64,000 bases of DNA from Clostridiales bacterium. GTDB lineage: Bacteria; Bacillota; Clostridia; Lachnospirales; Lachnospiraceae. The stretch's first letter is position 1; every line of letters begins with the position of its first letter. The stretch covers positions 124,001-188,000 of the forward strand of contig DUNO01000066.1 of NCBI GenBank assembly GCA_012839295.1. Reading direction: 5' to 3'. The notes under the pieces are model-generated. The model had not been told where the DNA came from and made no database searches. It saw only the letters and a program-made list of their open reading frames with translations. The position numbers were made by a program, and so were the translations under genes. Below are positions 32,500-41,691 of the stretch, one piece after another.

Positions 32500-32607
32500 G
32501 GTGGCAGCTTCCTCCAAACAAGGTTTTATCTCTGTCACATTATACTCCCTGGCTTCGATAAAATATAGCATTTTTTCATATATCTGCTATCCAGCGTTAT
32601 TTTTTTC

Positions 32608-32636
32608 TTGAACATCCTTCTCCGATGGAATATACT
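32608..32636 (+). promoter_or_regulatory. Predicted promoter upstream of the YqeY-like gene
   Basis: TTGAAC (32608-32613), a 17-base spacer and TATACT (32631-32636). It would transcribe the short open frame at 32,653 and the YqeY-like gene. The rest of the 332-base gap to 32,831 holds nothing else recognisable. Confidence 0.6.
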
Positions 32637-32652
32637 ATTTTCGATAGGACTA

Positions 32653-32802
32653 ATGGCCCGTAATTTTTATATTTTCATGAATAACCAAGAAACACTAATA
32701 CTAATCCCTAATAAGAAACCTTTACCAAAAGATCAATGGAAAGACCATATACAAAAGTCTCCCCTTAATTTTTTGGAAGCTTCTGAATGGAGATTACTAT
32801 GA
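32653..32802 (+). CDS. Possible small protein of 49 residues
   Basis: A short frame begins ATG at 32,653, with another in-frame ATG at 32,677, and contains NNQETLILIPNKKPLPKDQW, which looks protein-like. It lies just after a good promoter. The ribosome site (AGGA three bases from the ATG) is poor and no family is recognised. It could be a remnant of a longer gene or chance. Confidence 0.3.
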   Translation: MARNFYIFMNNQETLILIPNKKPLPKDQWKDHIQKSPLNFLEASEWRLL

Positions 32803-32831
32803 GGTATAATCAAATTTAGGAGGTATCATTT

Positions 32832-33269
32832 ATGCAGATGGAACAATTACAAAAAGATATGGTTACAGCTATGAAGGCTCATGACAAGGTACGCAAGGAC
32901 GCCCTTTCTTCTTTAATATCCGCTGTTAAGAAAATAGCAATTGACGAGGGCTGCCGTGACGCCATTCCGGAAGAATTGGTTGACCGTGCTATTTTAAAGG
33001 AATTAAAGCTTGTGAAGGAACAAATAGATACCTGCCCTGCTGAAAGAACCGAACTGAAGGCAGGCTACCAGGCAACCCATGATATTATCCAGGAATATGC
33101 TCCCTCCATGATGTCCGAGGAAGAAATCCAGTCCTTTATTACAGAAAAATATGCCGATCTTGTAGCCACGAAAAACAAAGGCATGATCATGAAAAGCATA
33201 ATGGGTGAGCTTAAGGGCAAGGCAGACGGCAAGCTGATCAATGAAGTCGTCGCAAAGCTGTGCCAGTAA
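32832..33269 (+). CDS. GatB/YqeY domain protein
   Basis: The 145-residue product matches the YqeY family in length and motifs. It begins with a helix LQKDMVTAMKAHDKVRKDALSSLISAVK, then KELKLVKEQIDTCPAERTEL, and ends with the KYADLVATKNKGMIMKSIMGELKGKADGKLINEVV region related to the tail of the GatB amidotransferase subunit. This tail binds tRNA in GatB; the role of the stand-alone protein is not settled. AGGAGGT lies seven bases before the ATG. Cytoplasmic. Confidence 0.9.
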   Translation: MQMEQLQKDMVTAMKAHDKVRKDALSSLISAVKKIAIDEGCRDAIPEELVDRAILKELKLVKEQIDTCPAERTELKAGYQATHDIIQEYAPSMMSEEEIQSFITEKYADLVATKNKGMIMKSIMGELKGKADGKLINEVVAKLCQ

Positions 33270-33349
33270 AGGGATCTTCAATTCTTGTAGCATTTGCTTT
33301 ATTGTGATATACTGCTTATATACTTAATATAATTCACCCCAAAAAGGAG

Positions 33350-33510
33350 ATGAATCATATGGCAGAGGCAGCAAAGGAAAATATGAAGCTGATCGTGAGA
33401 ATAACCAATCTAATGTCAGACATTTGGTAACACAGGCCATTGACCAGGTAAAACAGGGGCAAATAAAAGATTTAAAAATACAAGTGTTAGGGCGTGTGTT
33501 ATGTCTTTAA
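33350..33510 (+). pseudogene. Short frameshifted remnant downstream of yqeY
   Basis: An AAAAAGGAG ribosome site precedes ATG codons at 33,350 and 33,359 that open a frame ending at 33,430. A different frame continues with protein-like sequence (ADRENNQSNVRHLVTQAIDQ and onward) to a stop near 33,510. Together they look like one small gene broken by a frameshift. The family is not recognised, and two chance frames remain possible. Confidence 0.35.
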
Positions 33511-33530
33511 CACCAAGTTTTACATAAAAT

Positions 33531-33579
33531 AAAGGAAGCAGTAATCCATCTTTGAATGGAATATGACACTGCTTCCTTT
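33531..33579. terminator. Bidirectional terminator hairpin
   Basis: AAAGGAAGCAGT (33531-33542) and ACTGCTTCCTTT (33568-33579) form a perfect 12 bp stem between convergent transcription units, with AT-rich tails on both sides. Confidence 0.75.
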
Positions 33580-33630
33580 AATTTAATAATATATTCTCCG
33601 TATGACTAACCCGTTTATATTCTCAAACCT

Positions 33631-34371
33631 TTACTGCTGGTTTAAGACCCTCTTTAAGAATTCCTTCGTTCTCTCCTGTGTCGGATTATTAAAGATCTGA
33701 TCCGGTGAGCCCTCCTCGGCAATGACACCCTTGTCCATGAATACAACGCGGTTGGACACTTCCTTTGCAAAGCCCATCTCGTGGGTTACAACAAGCATCG
33801 TTAAGCCGGTCTTAGCCAGCTCCTTCATAACACCCAGAACTTCACCAACCATCTCCGGGTCAAGGGCTGAGGTCGGCTCGTCAAACAGGAGGACGTCCGG
33901 CTCCATGGATAAGGCACGGGCGATGGCTACACGCTGCTTCTGTCCGCCGGACAGCTGCTTTGGCTTCGCATTGATGTATTGGTCCATGCCAACGACCTTT
34001 AAGTATTTCATCGCCACCTGCTCCGCTTCTTCCTTGCTTCTCTTTAATACCTTGATCTGCCCCACGGTACAGTTATTTAATACATTATGGTTATTGAACA
34101 GGTTAAACTGCTGGAATACCATTCCAAGCTTGGTTCTGTAAGCATAGATATCATGCCTGTCGTCCAATATATTTTCACCCTTATATATGATCTTTCCACC
34201 GCTTGGCTTCTCCAGCAGATTGATGCAGCGGAGCAGGGTTGATTTTCCTGAGCCGGATGCACCGATGATGCACACTACCTCTCCTTTATCTACGGAGAAA
34301 TCGATATCCTTAAGAATCTCATTTTTTCCAAAGGATTTCTTTAAATGCTGTATATCAATTACTCTTTCCAT
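33631..34371 (-). CDS. Amino-acid ABC transporter ATP-binding protein (probably lysine)
   Basis: The product (246 residues from the chosen start) is a GlnQ-like ATPase. It has Walker [10 protein letters not shown] (near 36-44), Q-loop FQQFN, signature [15 protein letters not shown] (near 133-147), Walker [13 protein letters not shown] (near 155-166) and the H-loop VTHEM. The ATG at 34,371 has GGAGG five bases upstream; an in-frame ATG four codons earlier contains that site. It energises the permease encoded just upstream. The lysine riboswitch on this transcript suggests lysine as substrate. Confidence 0.93.
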   Translation of the reverse strand: MERVIDIQHLKKSFGKNEILKDIDFSVDKGEVVCIIGASGSGKSTLLRCINLLEKPSGGKIIYKGENILDDRHDIYAYRTKLGMVFQQFNLFNNHNVLNNCTVGQIKVLKRSKEEAEQVAMKYLKVVGMDQYINAKPKQLSGGQKQRVAIARALSMEPDVLLFDEPTSALDPEMVGEVLGVMKELAKTGLTMLVVTHEMGFAKEVSNRVVFMDKGVIAEEGSPDQIFNNPTQERTKEFLKRVLNQQ

Positions 34372-34475
34372 GCTTACCTCCATCTTGCCGTCCTATGGCG
34401 GCGCTTCTATCGACAAATTCCGTATCCCGGTCCAGTACTGCATTGTGCAAGTTTCGTTTAATGCGGCACTAGTTA

Positions 34476-35240
34476 CTACTGTCTATATCTAAGTGCGTCT
34501 TCCGGCCTCTCTACCTGCATCTGGTTTCCCGGAATGACCATGAAGTTCTCAGGTCCTTCCAGTTTCTTCTCAATAAATCGGAGGATCCGGGTTACCGTCA
34601 AGGTCATTACAAGATAAATAACACTTGCTACAGCGAAGGCTTCAAAGTACCTGAAGTTATTTCCTGCGATGGACTTTGTCGTAAAGTATAATTCTGATAC
34701 ACCAATAACATTAAGCACGGAGGTATCCTTGATATTAATAACAAATTCATTACCGAGGGCAGGAAGAATATTACGGATAACCTGGGGCAACACGACATGG
34801 AGCATGGTTTTCATATGGTTCATGCCGATTGCATGAGCCGCTTCAAACTGTCCCTTGTCAATGGAAATAATACCGCCTCTCACAATTTCCGCTGTATATG
34901 CGCCTGTGTTGATGGATACGATCAGCAACGCTGCCCCAAAGGGATTCATATTGATTCCCAAGGCCATAGCCGAACCATAATAAATTACCATCGCCTGTAC
35001 AATCATAGGTGTACCGCGGAAAAATTCCACGTAAGCGGTCAGCAACGCATTAACACCCTTTAAGAATGCCCTTTTAATTCCCTTGTCCGGCAACGGGATC
35101 GTCCGGATTATACCGATTAATAACCCAATGAAAGAGCCCAGGATTGTACCGGTAATGGAGATCAGGAGGGTTATTCCCGCACCTAATAAAAACCCCTTCC
35201 AATTTCCTGAAACTATCTTAACCAACCATTCCCATGTCAT
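34476..35240 (-). CDS. Amino-acid ABC transporter permease (probably lysine)
   Basis: The product (254 residues from the chosen start) is a polar amino acid permease of the HisM/GlnP family. It has about five membrane segments and the ATPase-contact (EAA) motif in DKGQFEAAHAIGMNHMKTMLHVVLPQVIRNILPALGNEFV (near 145-185). AYVEFFRGTPMIVQ near 90 is also characteristic. The ATG at 35,240 was chosen over an upstream in-frame codon on the basis of an AAAGG ribosome-like site. A terminator-like hairpin lies between it and the binding-protein gene, so less permease than binding protein should be made. Confidence 0.92.
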   Translation of the reverse strand: MTWEWLVKIVSGNWKGFLLGAGITLLISITGTILGSFIGLLIGIIRTIPLPDKGIKRAFLKGVNALLTAYVEFFRGTPMIVQAMVIYYGSAMALGINMNPFGAALLIVSINTGAYTAEIVRGGIISIDKGQFEAAHAIGMNHMKTMLHVVLPQVIRNILPALGNEFVINIKDTSVLNVIGVSELYFTTKSIAGNNFRYFEAFAVASVIYLVMTLTVTRILRFIEKKLEGPENFMVIPGNQMQVERPEDALRYRQ

Positions 35241-35440
35241 AAGAACACCATACCTTTCCCATATGTACACTTTAAGTGTGCATCAACATCATTATTTAAT
35301 ACATTTCCATATTATTGGAACCAAATACATGTTCCGCTAACAAATAACAGGAACAAAAGCGAGTAACTATTATCAGGATAGACGACGTAAAAACGCGCCT
35401 TTTATTTATGAAGAAAAACGACTTCCCACAACTCATAAAA

Positions 35441-35481
35441 CAGGCTGTCCAAAAATAAATCCTTTGTTTTTGGACAGCCTG
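35441..35481 (-). terminator. Terminator/attenuator between binding protein and permease
   Basis: CAGGCTGTCCAAAAA (35441-35455) and TTTTTGGACAGCCTG (35467-35481) form a perfect 15 bp stem. On the minus strand it is followed by TTTTATG. Partial termination here is typical after ABC binding-protein genes. Confidence 0.8.
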
Positions 35482-35515
35482 ATCCGTAACACGACCTCTT
35501 AAGAAATTATACTGC

Positions 35516-36328
35516 TTACTCTGCTGCTGGTTGATTTGCGATGGCAGTATCCATAATTGACAGACGGTCATCCTCCGAGATTCCTGCCAAGATATCATTA
35601 ATTTTCGATGTCATATCACTGCCCTTTTTAATACCAACTGCAATAGCCGTATCATCCTCGGAGGTTTGGAAACCATCCGTAAATTCTATCATTGCGAACT
35701 TGGCATTGGCAGCGGTAGCACTTACACCCTCCGGGCGCTCCGATACATAGCCGTCAATAATACCGGACTCCAGCGCAACCCTCATCGCAGGGAAATTATC
35801 CATAGCCGTCTGCTTCTGGACATCCTTGATCTGGTCGATAACGGAATAGTGGAAGGTATTTAACTGGGCGGTAATCTTTGCACCTGCAAAATCCTGGATG
35901 GATGCGGCCTCTTCATAAGCCCCACCCTTTAATATCACCATTACCAGGTTTGATTTATAATAATTGTCGGAAAAATCGATGGTCTGCTTTCTCTCTTCCG
36001 TGGGTGACATACCGGCAACGATTGCATCAATTTTACCGGAAGTCAAAGCGGGTACCAGACCATCCCATTCGGTCTTAACAATAACGAGCTTCTTGCCTAA
36101 GCCATCTGCGATCTTCTTTGCGATTTCAACATCATAGCCGCCGGCATACTCCGTCGTTCCTTCAATTGCAACCGCACCGTTGGAATCATTATTCTGGCTC
36201 CAGTTAAAGGGCGCATAGCCGCATTCCATGCCCACGCGGAAGGTTCCGCTGTCCTTGGTTCCACAGCCGGCAAATAACAGCATCGTTATAACTGTGAGCA
36301 GCAATAAAATTGATATTTTCTTCTTCAT
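35516..36328 (-). CDS. Amino-acid ABC transporter substrate-binding lipoprotein (probably lysine)
   Basis: The 270-residue product has a lipoprotein signal with the lipobox LLFAGC (Cys22) and the family-3 solute-binding plan. Recognisable segments are FRVGMECGYAPFNW, GGYDVEIAKKIADGLGKKLVIVKTEWDGLVPALTSGKIDAIVAGMSPTEERKQTIDFS, and GIIDGYVSERP. It captures the amino acid outside the membrane and delivers it to the permease. It is the first gene after the lysine riboswitch. GGAGG lies nine bases before the ATG. Substrate assignment to lysine is from the riboswitch, not from the binding site. Confidence 0.93.
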   Translation of the reverse strand: MKKKISILLLLTVITMLLFAGCGTKDSGTFRVGMECGYAPFNWSQNNDSNGAVAIEGTTEYAGGYDVEIAKKIADGLGKKLVIVKTEWDGLVPALTSGKIDAIVAGMSPTEERKQTIDFSDNYYKSNLVMVILKGGAYEEAASIQDFAGAKITAQLNTFHYSVIDQIKDVQKQTAMDNFPAMRVALESGIIDGYVSERPEGVSATAANAKFAMIEFTDGFQTSEDDTAIAVGIKKGSDMTSKINDILAGISEDDRLSIMDTAIANQPAAE

Positions 36329-36363
36329 AAATTCTTTCCTCCATTTTTATTTCTTTATTGCAA

Positions 36364-36389
36364 TAAAAAAACCTGAGATTTTCTCAGGT
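36364..36389 (-). terminator. Terminator of the lysine riboswitch expression platform
   Basis: ACCTGAGA (36371-36378) and TCTCAGGT (36382-36389) form a stem, followed on the minus strand by seven U residues (36370-36364), just upstream of the binding-protein gene. Confidence 0.9.
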
Positions 36390-36403
36390 GATTATTCCAG
36401 CCC

Positions 36404-36619
36404 AAGACCCCAAAATCCCATTATGAGATAGCACAACCAAGCAAGCCGGGTAGCCCGCCTGGACAGTTCTGCAATTATTCACTGCAGCCCCAGCAAAATA
36501 ATACCGAGCGTATCATCTGCTTCGGCGATATTCCCTTCTCTGTAGCCTCATTGCTGCTCAAGCTCCTCTACAGACTGTTTCATACCGCGCCTCTACCCCA
36601 CCGCCCTTAGTGAGGTCTT
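36404..36619 (-). promoter_or_regulatory. Lysine riboswitch (L-box)
   Basis: The minus-strand transcript shows the L-box order. A long P1 joins AAGACCUCA (36619-36611) to UGGGGUCUU (36412-36404). Next come GUAGAGGCGCGG, GAAGGGAAUAUCGCCGAAGC, CUGGGGCUGC, GCAGAACUGUCC and the closing GUGCUAUCU. Lysine binding should favour the terminator at 36364-36389 and lower expression. This identifies the following ABC transporter as lysine-responsive. It fills most of the 342-base gap. Confidence 0.95.
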
Positions 36620-36635
36620 ATTCAATTACGCTATA

Positions 36636-36664
36636 ATATTACAACATCCCGGTTGCTCTGTCAA
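36636..36664 (-). promoter_or_regulatory. Promoter of the lysine transporter operon
   Basis: TTGACA (36664-36659), a 17-base spacer and TAATAT (36641-36636) on the minus strand, immediately upstream of the riboswitch. Confidence 0.8.
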
Positions 36665-36670
36665 TTGAAA

Positions 36671-37261
36671 TCATATTTTCCCAGCAGTGAGGGGTGAATT
36701 TTTGTGAACCGCCTCCCCTATCTGATAATACTTATGTCTAATCGCACCTAACAACTTTTTATTTTCGTAATCCACTTTTCTCCGTTCATCGCTTTCCGGA
36801 TTATTGGGATCCCCTATTACATCCAGACACTCATAATATCCCTCTATACCGCCACAATCTTCAATCGGACAATCCCCTTTAACTTTTATGACTTGGGAAT
36901 AATTATCGGGGTAATCCTCAATAATTTTCTCTATCGTTACCCTGTGCTGCCAGTCATCACCCAAATCATAGGTGTAGGTAAACCATTCTTGCTGTTCCAT
37001 ATATTCATTAATAAATGTTTTAGATGAATCCAATAAGTCAAAGTCCCACATTGGGACAAAATCAAAGAATTCATCCTCCTCCCGCAGTTGAAGCCGCAGA
37101 TGATAAAATTCAAACTCGGACAAGTGATAACCTGACCACCACATAACCTTATTTAATATTATGCTAAGCTGTGAAAAGGTTATCCCTGCCGGTATAATAC
37201 AGCGCCTCCAGATAGGTGGCTTCGAATTTTTAATTACAATTTTTATCTGATATGCTTTCAT
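36671..37261 (-). CDS. Plasmid pRiA4b ORF-3-like protein
   Basis: The 196-residue product matches the pRiA4b ORF-3 family. It begins YQIKIVIKNSKPPIWRRCIIPAGITFSQL, followed by SGYHLSEFEF and FTYTYDLGDDWQHRVTIEKI (near 90-115), then a cysteine pair in GDCPIEDCGGIEGY. The molecular role of the family is not known. GGAG lies nine bases before the ATG. A single gene between the lysine transport operon and a DUF4153 gene, with no sign of mobile DNA. Confidence 0.85.
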   Translation of the reverse strand: MKAYQIKIVIKNSKPPIWRRCIIPAGITFSQLSIILNKVMWWSGYHLSEFEFYHLRLQLREEDEFFDFVPMWDFDLLDSSKTFINEYMEQQEWFTYTYDLGDDWQHRVTIEKIIEDYPDNYSQVIKVKGDCPIEDCGGIEGYYECLDVIGDPNNPESDERRKVDYENKKLLGAIRHKYYQIGEAVHKNSPLTAGKI

Positions 37262-37297
37262 AATTTTTTTCTCCGTTGCGGGTAATATTCCAACTTG

Positions 37298-39064
37298 CTA
37301 CTTAATCTTCACCAGTATGTCAACATCCGCCTGCTGGCTCCTTCCGCCCTGCCAGATATTGATACTAATTGATTCTGCGACAACCGTTATTACTGCCCTT
37401 TCATTTTCCTTTGTGAAGGTTAACTCAGGGGTGTCTAATTCCTTTGCCCCAGTTTCGTTCTCAAACTTAGCATAAATCTCCTTTAGAGGAAAACGTATCA
37501 GCTCCTGGTTTCCCTCCTTAAGGAGAACCTCCTGCTCATTTTCAGAAAGAGCCTCCACACTCAGGGTATACGTCTTCCCGGCCAGCTCATAGCTGCTTAC
37601 CACCGTATCATCATGCTTTCTATAGGAAAACAGCTGGAGCATAAAATCATAACCTGCAACGGGAATCGGGGAGGCTTGCTTTCTCGTAACCGAAATGTAC
37701 TCCGTTCCATTTCCCGGATCATAGTTGTACTCAGAGAAGCCAAAGGTTTTTTCAAAATTATAGCCCTCGTTATATTCCTTTAGCCAGCTTATCTCCTTCG
37801 TATACCTCATCTCATCAAGATACCGGACCGCACTAATGATTGTCTCCCTGTCCTTCTCCGGTACATCGGACTTTGGAATGACCGCCTCACCGTTAAACAT
37901 GCCGTTACGCTCCAGGGCATTAACCAAACGGTTCATCTGGTTGCTTCTGCTGATGGTAAACACATCAATAAAGGGCAGGATGGATATGAGGGACAGGACA
38001 ATGAGCACCGGTGCAACGATACCATTGCTGCGAACCGGCCTTACACAGAACCAGCCGCTTGCAATGATCGCAAATATCCCAAACATGATAACATAATATC
38101 TTCCATAGCTGATCCCTGCTTCCTGGATCTTCAAAATGGAGGCTATGGTCTGGAACAGAACTACCGGAAGCAGTATTTTAGGAAAAACCCTCCGGAAAAA
38201 CAGGGTAACTGCATTCGTTACCGTGCTTGCCAGCAGGTATACAATAATGACGACAATGGAATAGGACACCAGTAAGGGCTCCAGCAGATTATCCGTCCAA
38301 AACTCTCCCCTGATATTCATAATAATATAGAGCAGCAATATAACGGTAAATACTGTGGCAATCGGAATTGTCACATAGGAAATCAGCGCCTCTAAAAACC
38401 GGGCCGGTGTTACCCGCTTCATCAATACCTCATCCAATTCCTCCGGCTCCCCATCCTCTTCCCGTGGATATACAGGGATCAGGCTTAAGAAAATCATCGG
38501 GAACAAAAGGACAAATACGATATTTGCCCCATGGGCGTAAGCCTTGTCTGAAACCGCTGTAATCAATTCATTGGTAGTTGCCAGGATCAGTACGATCCCC
38601 AGGAATAATACCAGGCTAAACAACAGGGCCATGAAAAAGGCTTTAAAGGCCGCCATAAAGCTCTGGTTAAAATTGATCCTGCCCTTAATCACCGGCACCC
38701 ATAAAAATGCCATGAATAAGCAGAAAAACAGCACCATAGTCCGAATGCTGACCTTTACGTCAAACTCGCCATCTTTAATCAAAAGATAATATATCAACGA
38801 TAGGATGAACGGTACTGCCATGAAGATGTACCGGACCATTGCTTTGCCAACGAACCTCTCATATACCATCTGCAAAGTCCCATAAATAAAAGCTCCCAGT
38901 ACAAAGCTAAGCACTATCTTACCGTAATGGTCATAATTCTGTTGGTTAATGGCAACGATATTCCATACCGCGGTTAAAAGAAGAAATACCACTGTCACCG
39001 GAAAGCGTAAAGCCGTATCAACAATGCCTTTTCCTTTCTCCTGTATCTTAACAAATAACTTCAT
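37298..39064 (-). CDS. DUF4153 polytopic membrane protein
   Basis: The product (588 residues from the chosen start) has about eleven hydrophobic segments in its first 360 residues and a soluble C-terminal domain of about 220 residues ending in a charged DVDILVKIK. It fits the DUF4153 family, common in Clostridia and without an established function. The ATG at 39,064 is preferred because GAGGAGGG lies nine bases upstream; in-frame ATGs further up overlap that site. It has its own promoter (39,119-39,147). Confidence 0.8.
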   Translation of the reverse strand: MKLFVKIQEKGKGIVDTALRFPVTVVFLLLTAVWNIVAINQQNYDHYGKIVLSFVLGAFIYGTLQMVYERFVGKAMVRYIFMAVPFILSLIYYLLIKDGEFDVKVSIRTMVLFFCLFMAFLWVPVIKGRINFNQSFMAAFKAFFMALLFSLVLFLGIVLILATTNELITAVSDKAYAHGANIVFVLLFPMIFLSLIPVYPREEDGEPEELDEVLMKRVTPARFLEALISYVTIPIATVFTVILLLYIIMNIRGEFWTDNLLEPLLVSYSIVVIIVYLLASTVTNAVTLFFRRVFPKILLPVVLFQTIASILKIQEAGISYGRYYVIMFGIFAIIASGWFCVRPVRSNGIVAPVLIVLSLISILPFIDVFTISRSNQMNRLVNALERNGMFNGEAVIPKSDVPEKDRETIISAVRYLDEMRYTKEISWLKEYNEGYNFEKTFGFSEYNYDPGNGTEYISVTRKQASPIPVAGYDFMLQLFSYRKHDDTVVSSYELAGKTYTLSVEALSENEQEVLLKEGNQELIRFPLKEIYAKFENETGAKELDTPELTFTKENERAVITVVAESISINIWQGGRSQQADVDILVKIK

Positions 39065-39118
39065 ATCATACATCCCTCCTCTGTTAACAACACAAGCCAT
39101 GAAGTATCTAATAAGAAA

Positions 39119-39147
39119 AGTATAGCATATTTTATTATTTACTACAA
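39119..39147 (-). promoter_or_regulatory. Promoter of the DUF4153 gene
   Basis: TTGTAG (39147-39142), a 17-base spacer and TATACT (39124-39119) on the minus strand, about 50 bases before the start. Confidence 0.7.
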
Positions 39148-39225
39148 TTAATACTATAATTCCATTCTCTTATCCTATTCCATTCTGCTGACCATTCTAT
39201 TTCCCCAGTCCATTTCTTATAAAAG

Positions 39226-39265
39226 CAAAAAGAGTATGCCTACATAAATTACTGCAGGCATACTC
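39226..39265 (-). terminator. Terminator of the sugar-utilisation operon
   Basis: On the minus strand a 10 bp stem (39265-39256 with 39241-39232) is followed by TTTTTG, 14 bases after the glycosidase stop codon. Confidence 0.85.
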
Positions 39266-39279
39266 TCCCGATTATTTTT

Positions 39280-40812
39280 CTACAAACATTTTTTAGCACG
39301 GATTGCCATATACTCTTTCCCAGGCAGTTCTATCCTGAACCTTCCCTTAAAAATACCTTTCCTCTCAATTTTCATGTCCCAGGTATCAATTACTTCAATT
39401 TCAAATTCACTGGAATCATCATAATAAAACTCCCTAAAGGACGGCCTGTTAAACCCGTAGTAATATAAATAATAGCTTTTTACCTCCTGCGCCATCCCGT
39501 CGGCACTTTCCGGAACTGCACAAACCTCATCCCATCCCTGTTGCAGCGGCATCAAACCATAGCCCGGCGTTTCTGATAAAATCCGGTACAAAAACTTTAG
39601 TCTGTCAGGGCTTTCCCCATGCAGGACGCCTCCATGGGACCACCATAAAATATCATCCGGGCTCATATAGGTTTCCCCATGCCCCACATATCCGCCCCTT
39701 AAGCTGGCTTCCCAAAAGCGGCGTACCAATTCCTTACCGCTGATATTTCCCCAGCCATGCTGGATATTTCCTTCATAGGCAATTTCATCAATTACAATGG
39801 GCTTTTTATATCTCTCCCTCCACTCCGTAACAAGCTCTGCGGTTTTATAGACATCCTGCCTTTGTATGCTGCAATGTGTGATCCAGGGCCTGGTATAATC
39901 ATAAAAGGGCCTGCAGTTATGGATTGACCTTAAGCGGCCATACTTATCTTTTTCACAAATAATCCTGGCATAGTTTTCCCAGTCCCCGATTGTCTTTTGG
40001 GGCATAAGATCATATTCGTTGGCAAGGGACCACCAGACGTTCCTATACGAAGAAAACCTTGCTATCACATAATTCCAGTAAAGCTCATCTTCTTCCCTGC
40101 TCATAAGGCTAAAGCCCCAGCGGTCATAGGGGTGCATGACGATGATATCCGCTTCAATGGATAATTCCCTCAGCTCCTTAATGCATTTTTCTATATTCCT
40201 AAAATGCTCCGGGTTAAAGCGTTTAAAATCCCACCTGTTCCCCTCTGCTTTCCCATTGAATAAATGGAAATTTTCTTTTGTTAATTTGGAGCTGTCACAG
40301 GGTGTCCCTTCATACGGATATGAAAGAGGCTCATTCAAATTATAATCATAATGCTTCGGAAAGATGCAGAAACGGATTTTGTTAAAAGCGCTATGCTTTA
40401 ATGTTTCTATTGTCTGCCTTTGCAGCTCCTCCCCCTGCAGCTCCCATACATAGCATGTGGTGCCAATGGAATAGTGGGGCGTTCCGTCCTCATAGGCAAA
40501 ATGATAGGTATTTGCCACACGGACCGGCCCATGGTTATTCCCGGTAGGCGCTTTGACGTCAAAGCTTCCTTCATAAACCTCCTCCGAAAAGCTTCCTTTA
40601 ATGGTAAATTCATACCGTTCCTCAAAAGAAGGCATGAAACGGACAATATATTTACCATCCCCATCATAGAAGCCGTCCACCGTTTTACATTCATGCTCAC
40701 TTTTAAAGGTACCACCAATCTGGTAATCAACAAATGGATTTTTATCCGAATGCCCCATACAGGTGATTTCCCAGGTATCCCATCTTTCTATTTCCCGTGC
40801 ATAATCTGTCAT
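39280..40812 (-). CDS. Clan GH-A-like glycoside hydrolase (DUF5060/DUF4038 type)
   Basis: The 510-residue product has an N-terminal beta-sandwich (about 1-95, DUF5060-like) followed by a TIM-barrel resembling the apiosidase-like DUF4038 group. The final region is of DUF5605 type. Candidate catalytic residues are Glu266 in WWSLANEYD (acid/base) and Glu343 in IVIDEIAYEG (nucleophile), in the usual GH-A positions. No signal peptide is present, so it acts inside the cell on an oligosaccharide brought in by the adjacent ABC transporter. AGGAG lies before the ATG. The sugar cannot be read from the sequence; plant cell-wall side chains are plausible. Confidence 0.8.
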   Translation of the reverse strand: MTDYAREIERWDTWEITCMGHSDKNPFVDYQIGGTFKSEHECKTVDGFYDGDGKYIVRFMPSFEERYEFTIKGSFSEEVYEGSFDVKAPTGNNHGPVRVANTYHFAYEDGTPHYSIGTTCYVWELQGEELQRQTIETLKHSAFNKIRFCIFPKHYDYNLNEPLSYPYEGTPCDSSKLTKENFHLFNGKAEGNRWDFKRFNPEHFRNIEKCIKELRELSIEADIIVMHPYDRWGFSLMSREEDELYWNYVIARFSSYRNVWWSLANEYDLMPQKTIGDWENYARIICEKDKYGRLRSIHNCRPFYDYTRPWITHCSIQRQDVYKTAELVTEWRERYKKPIVIDEIAYEGNIQHGWGNISGKELVRRFWEASLRGGYVGHGETYMSPDDILWWSHGGVLHGESPDRLKFLYRILSETPGYGLMPLQQGWDEVCAVPESADGMAQEVKSYYLYYYGFNRPSFREFYYDDSSEFEIEVIDTWDMKIERKGIFKGRFRIELPGKEYMAIRAKKCL

Positions 40813-40839
40813 TTCTTATCTCCTATCTATAGAGTCTTC

Positions 40840-41679
40840 TTATGATTTTACTGCTCCCGACATTCCCTCTACAAAGTAACGCTGGAAAATCAAATATACG
40901 ACCAATACCGGAATCACGGAAACTAATACCCCGGCACATAGATAACCATAATCGGTTCCGTGTTCCCCCACAAAGGTCATGATCCCCACCGGAACCGTTT
41001 TCTTCGTGTTGTCATTTATAATTACACTTGCCAGCAGATACTCGTTCCAGGTTGCCAAAAAATCCGTAATTACCAAAGTTGCCACCGCAGGCTTTGCCAT
41101 CGGGAAGATAATCCTCAAAAACAACTGCCACTTATTACATCCGTCAATTACCGCCGCTTCATCGATCTCCTTGGGAATTCCTTTAAAGAATCCCCTCAAA
41201 ATTAAAATACCATAGGAAATTCCGAAGCCCACATACACATAGAACAACCCAAAATATGTATTCAAGAAGCCCAGCTTGCTGTAGATAACATTGATCGGTA
41301 CCAAGGCCGTCTGCATCGGCAGCATCATCCCGATTAAGAAAAATATAAAAATCCCTGTTTTGTGCTTAATATTCAGCCTTGTCAAAGCAAAGGCCGCCAA
41401 TGCCTCAATAAAAATACCTAAGGGAACCTTTAGGCCGGACACAATGAGGTCATTTTTCATATAGGTTAACAAGCGCCCTTTTACCAAAGCATTCGTAAAA
41501 TTATCCCATGCGATCCGGGCAGGGATGCTAAACAGGCTCAGTCCGCTGTAGAAATCCTTTTTTCCTTTGATTGCAGTTAAAAACAGTGTTAACATTGGAA
41601 CAATCCAAATAACCGCAAGGATAACCAGTATTAAATACAGCACAACCTTCTTTGTTATTTTTTGAGTCTTTCCCTCCAT
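40840..41679 (-). CDS. Carbohydrate ABC transporter permease (MalG-type)
   Basis: The 279-residue product has six membrane segments and the EAA loop EIDEAAVIDGCNKWQLFLRIIFPMAKPA (near 188-215). It is typical of MalG/CUT1 permeases that work with a MalF-type partner. AAGGAGG lies before the ATG, and it follows the partner by 12 bases. No ATPase is encoded here, as is common for CUT1 systems that share a general MsmK-like ATPase. Confidence 0.93.
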   Translation of the reverse strand: MEGKTQKITKKVVLYLILVILAVIWIVPMLTLFLTAIKGKKDFYSGLSLFSIPARIAWDNFTNALVKGRLLTYMKNDLIVSGLKVPLGIFIEALAAFALTRLNIKHKTGIFIFFLIGMMLPMQTALVPINVIYSKLGFLNTYFGLFYVYVGFGISYGILILRGFFKGIPKEIDEAAVIDGCNKWQLFLRIIFPMAKPAVATLVITDFLATWNEYLLASVIINDNTKKTVPVGIMTFVGEHGTDYGYLCAGVLVSVIPVLVVYLIFQRYFVEGMSGAVKS

Positions 41680-41691
41680 GTTAACACCTCC

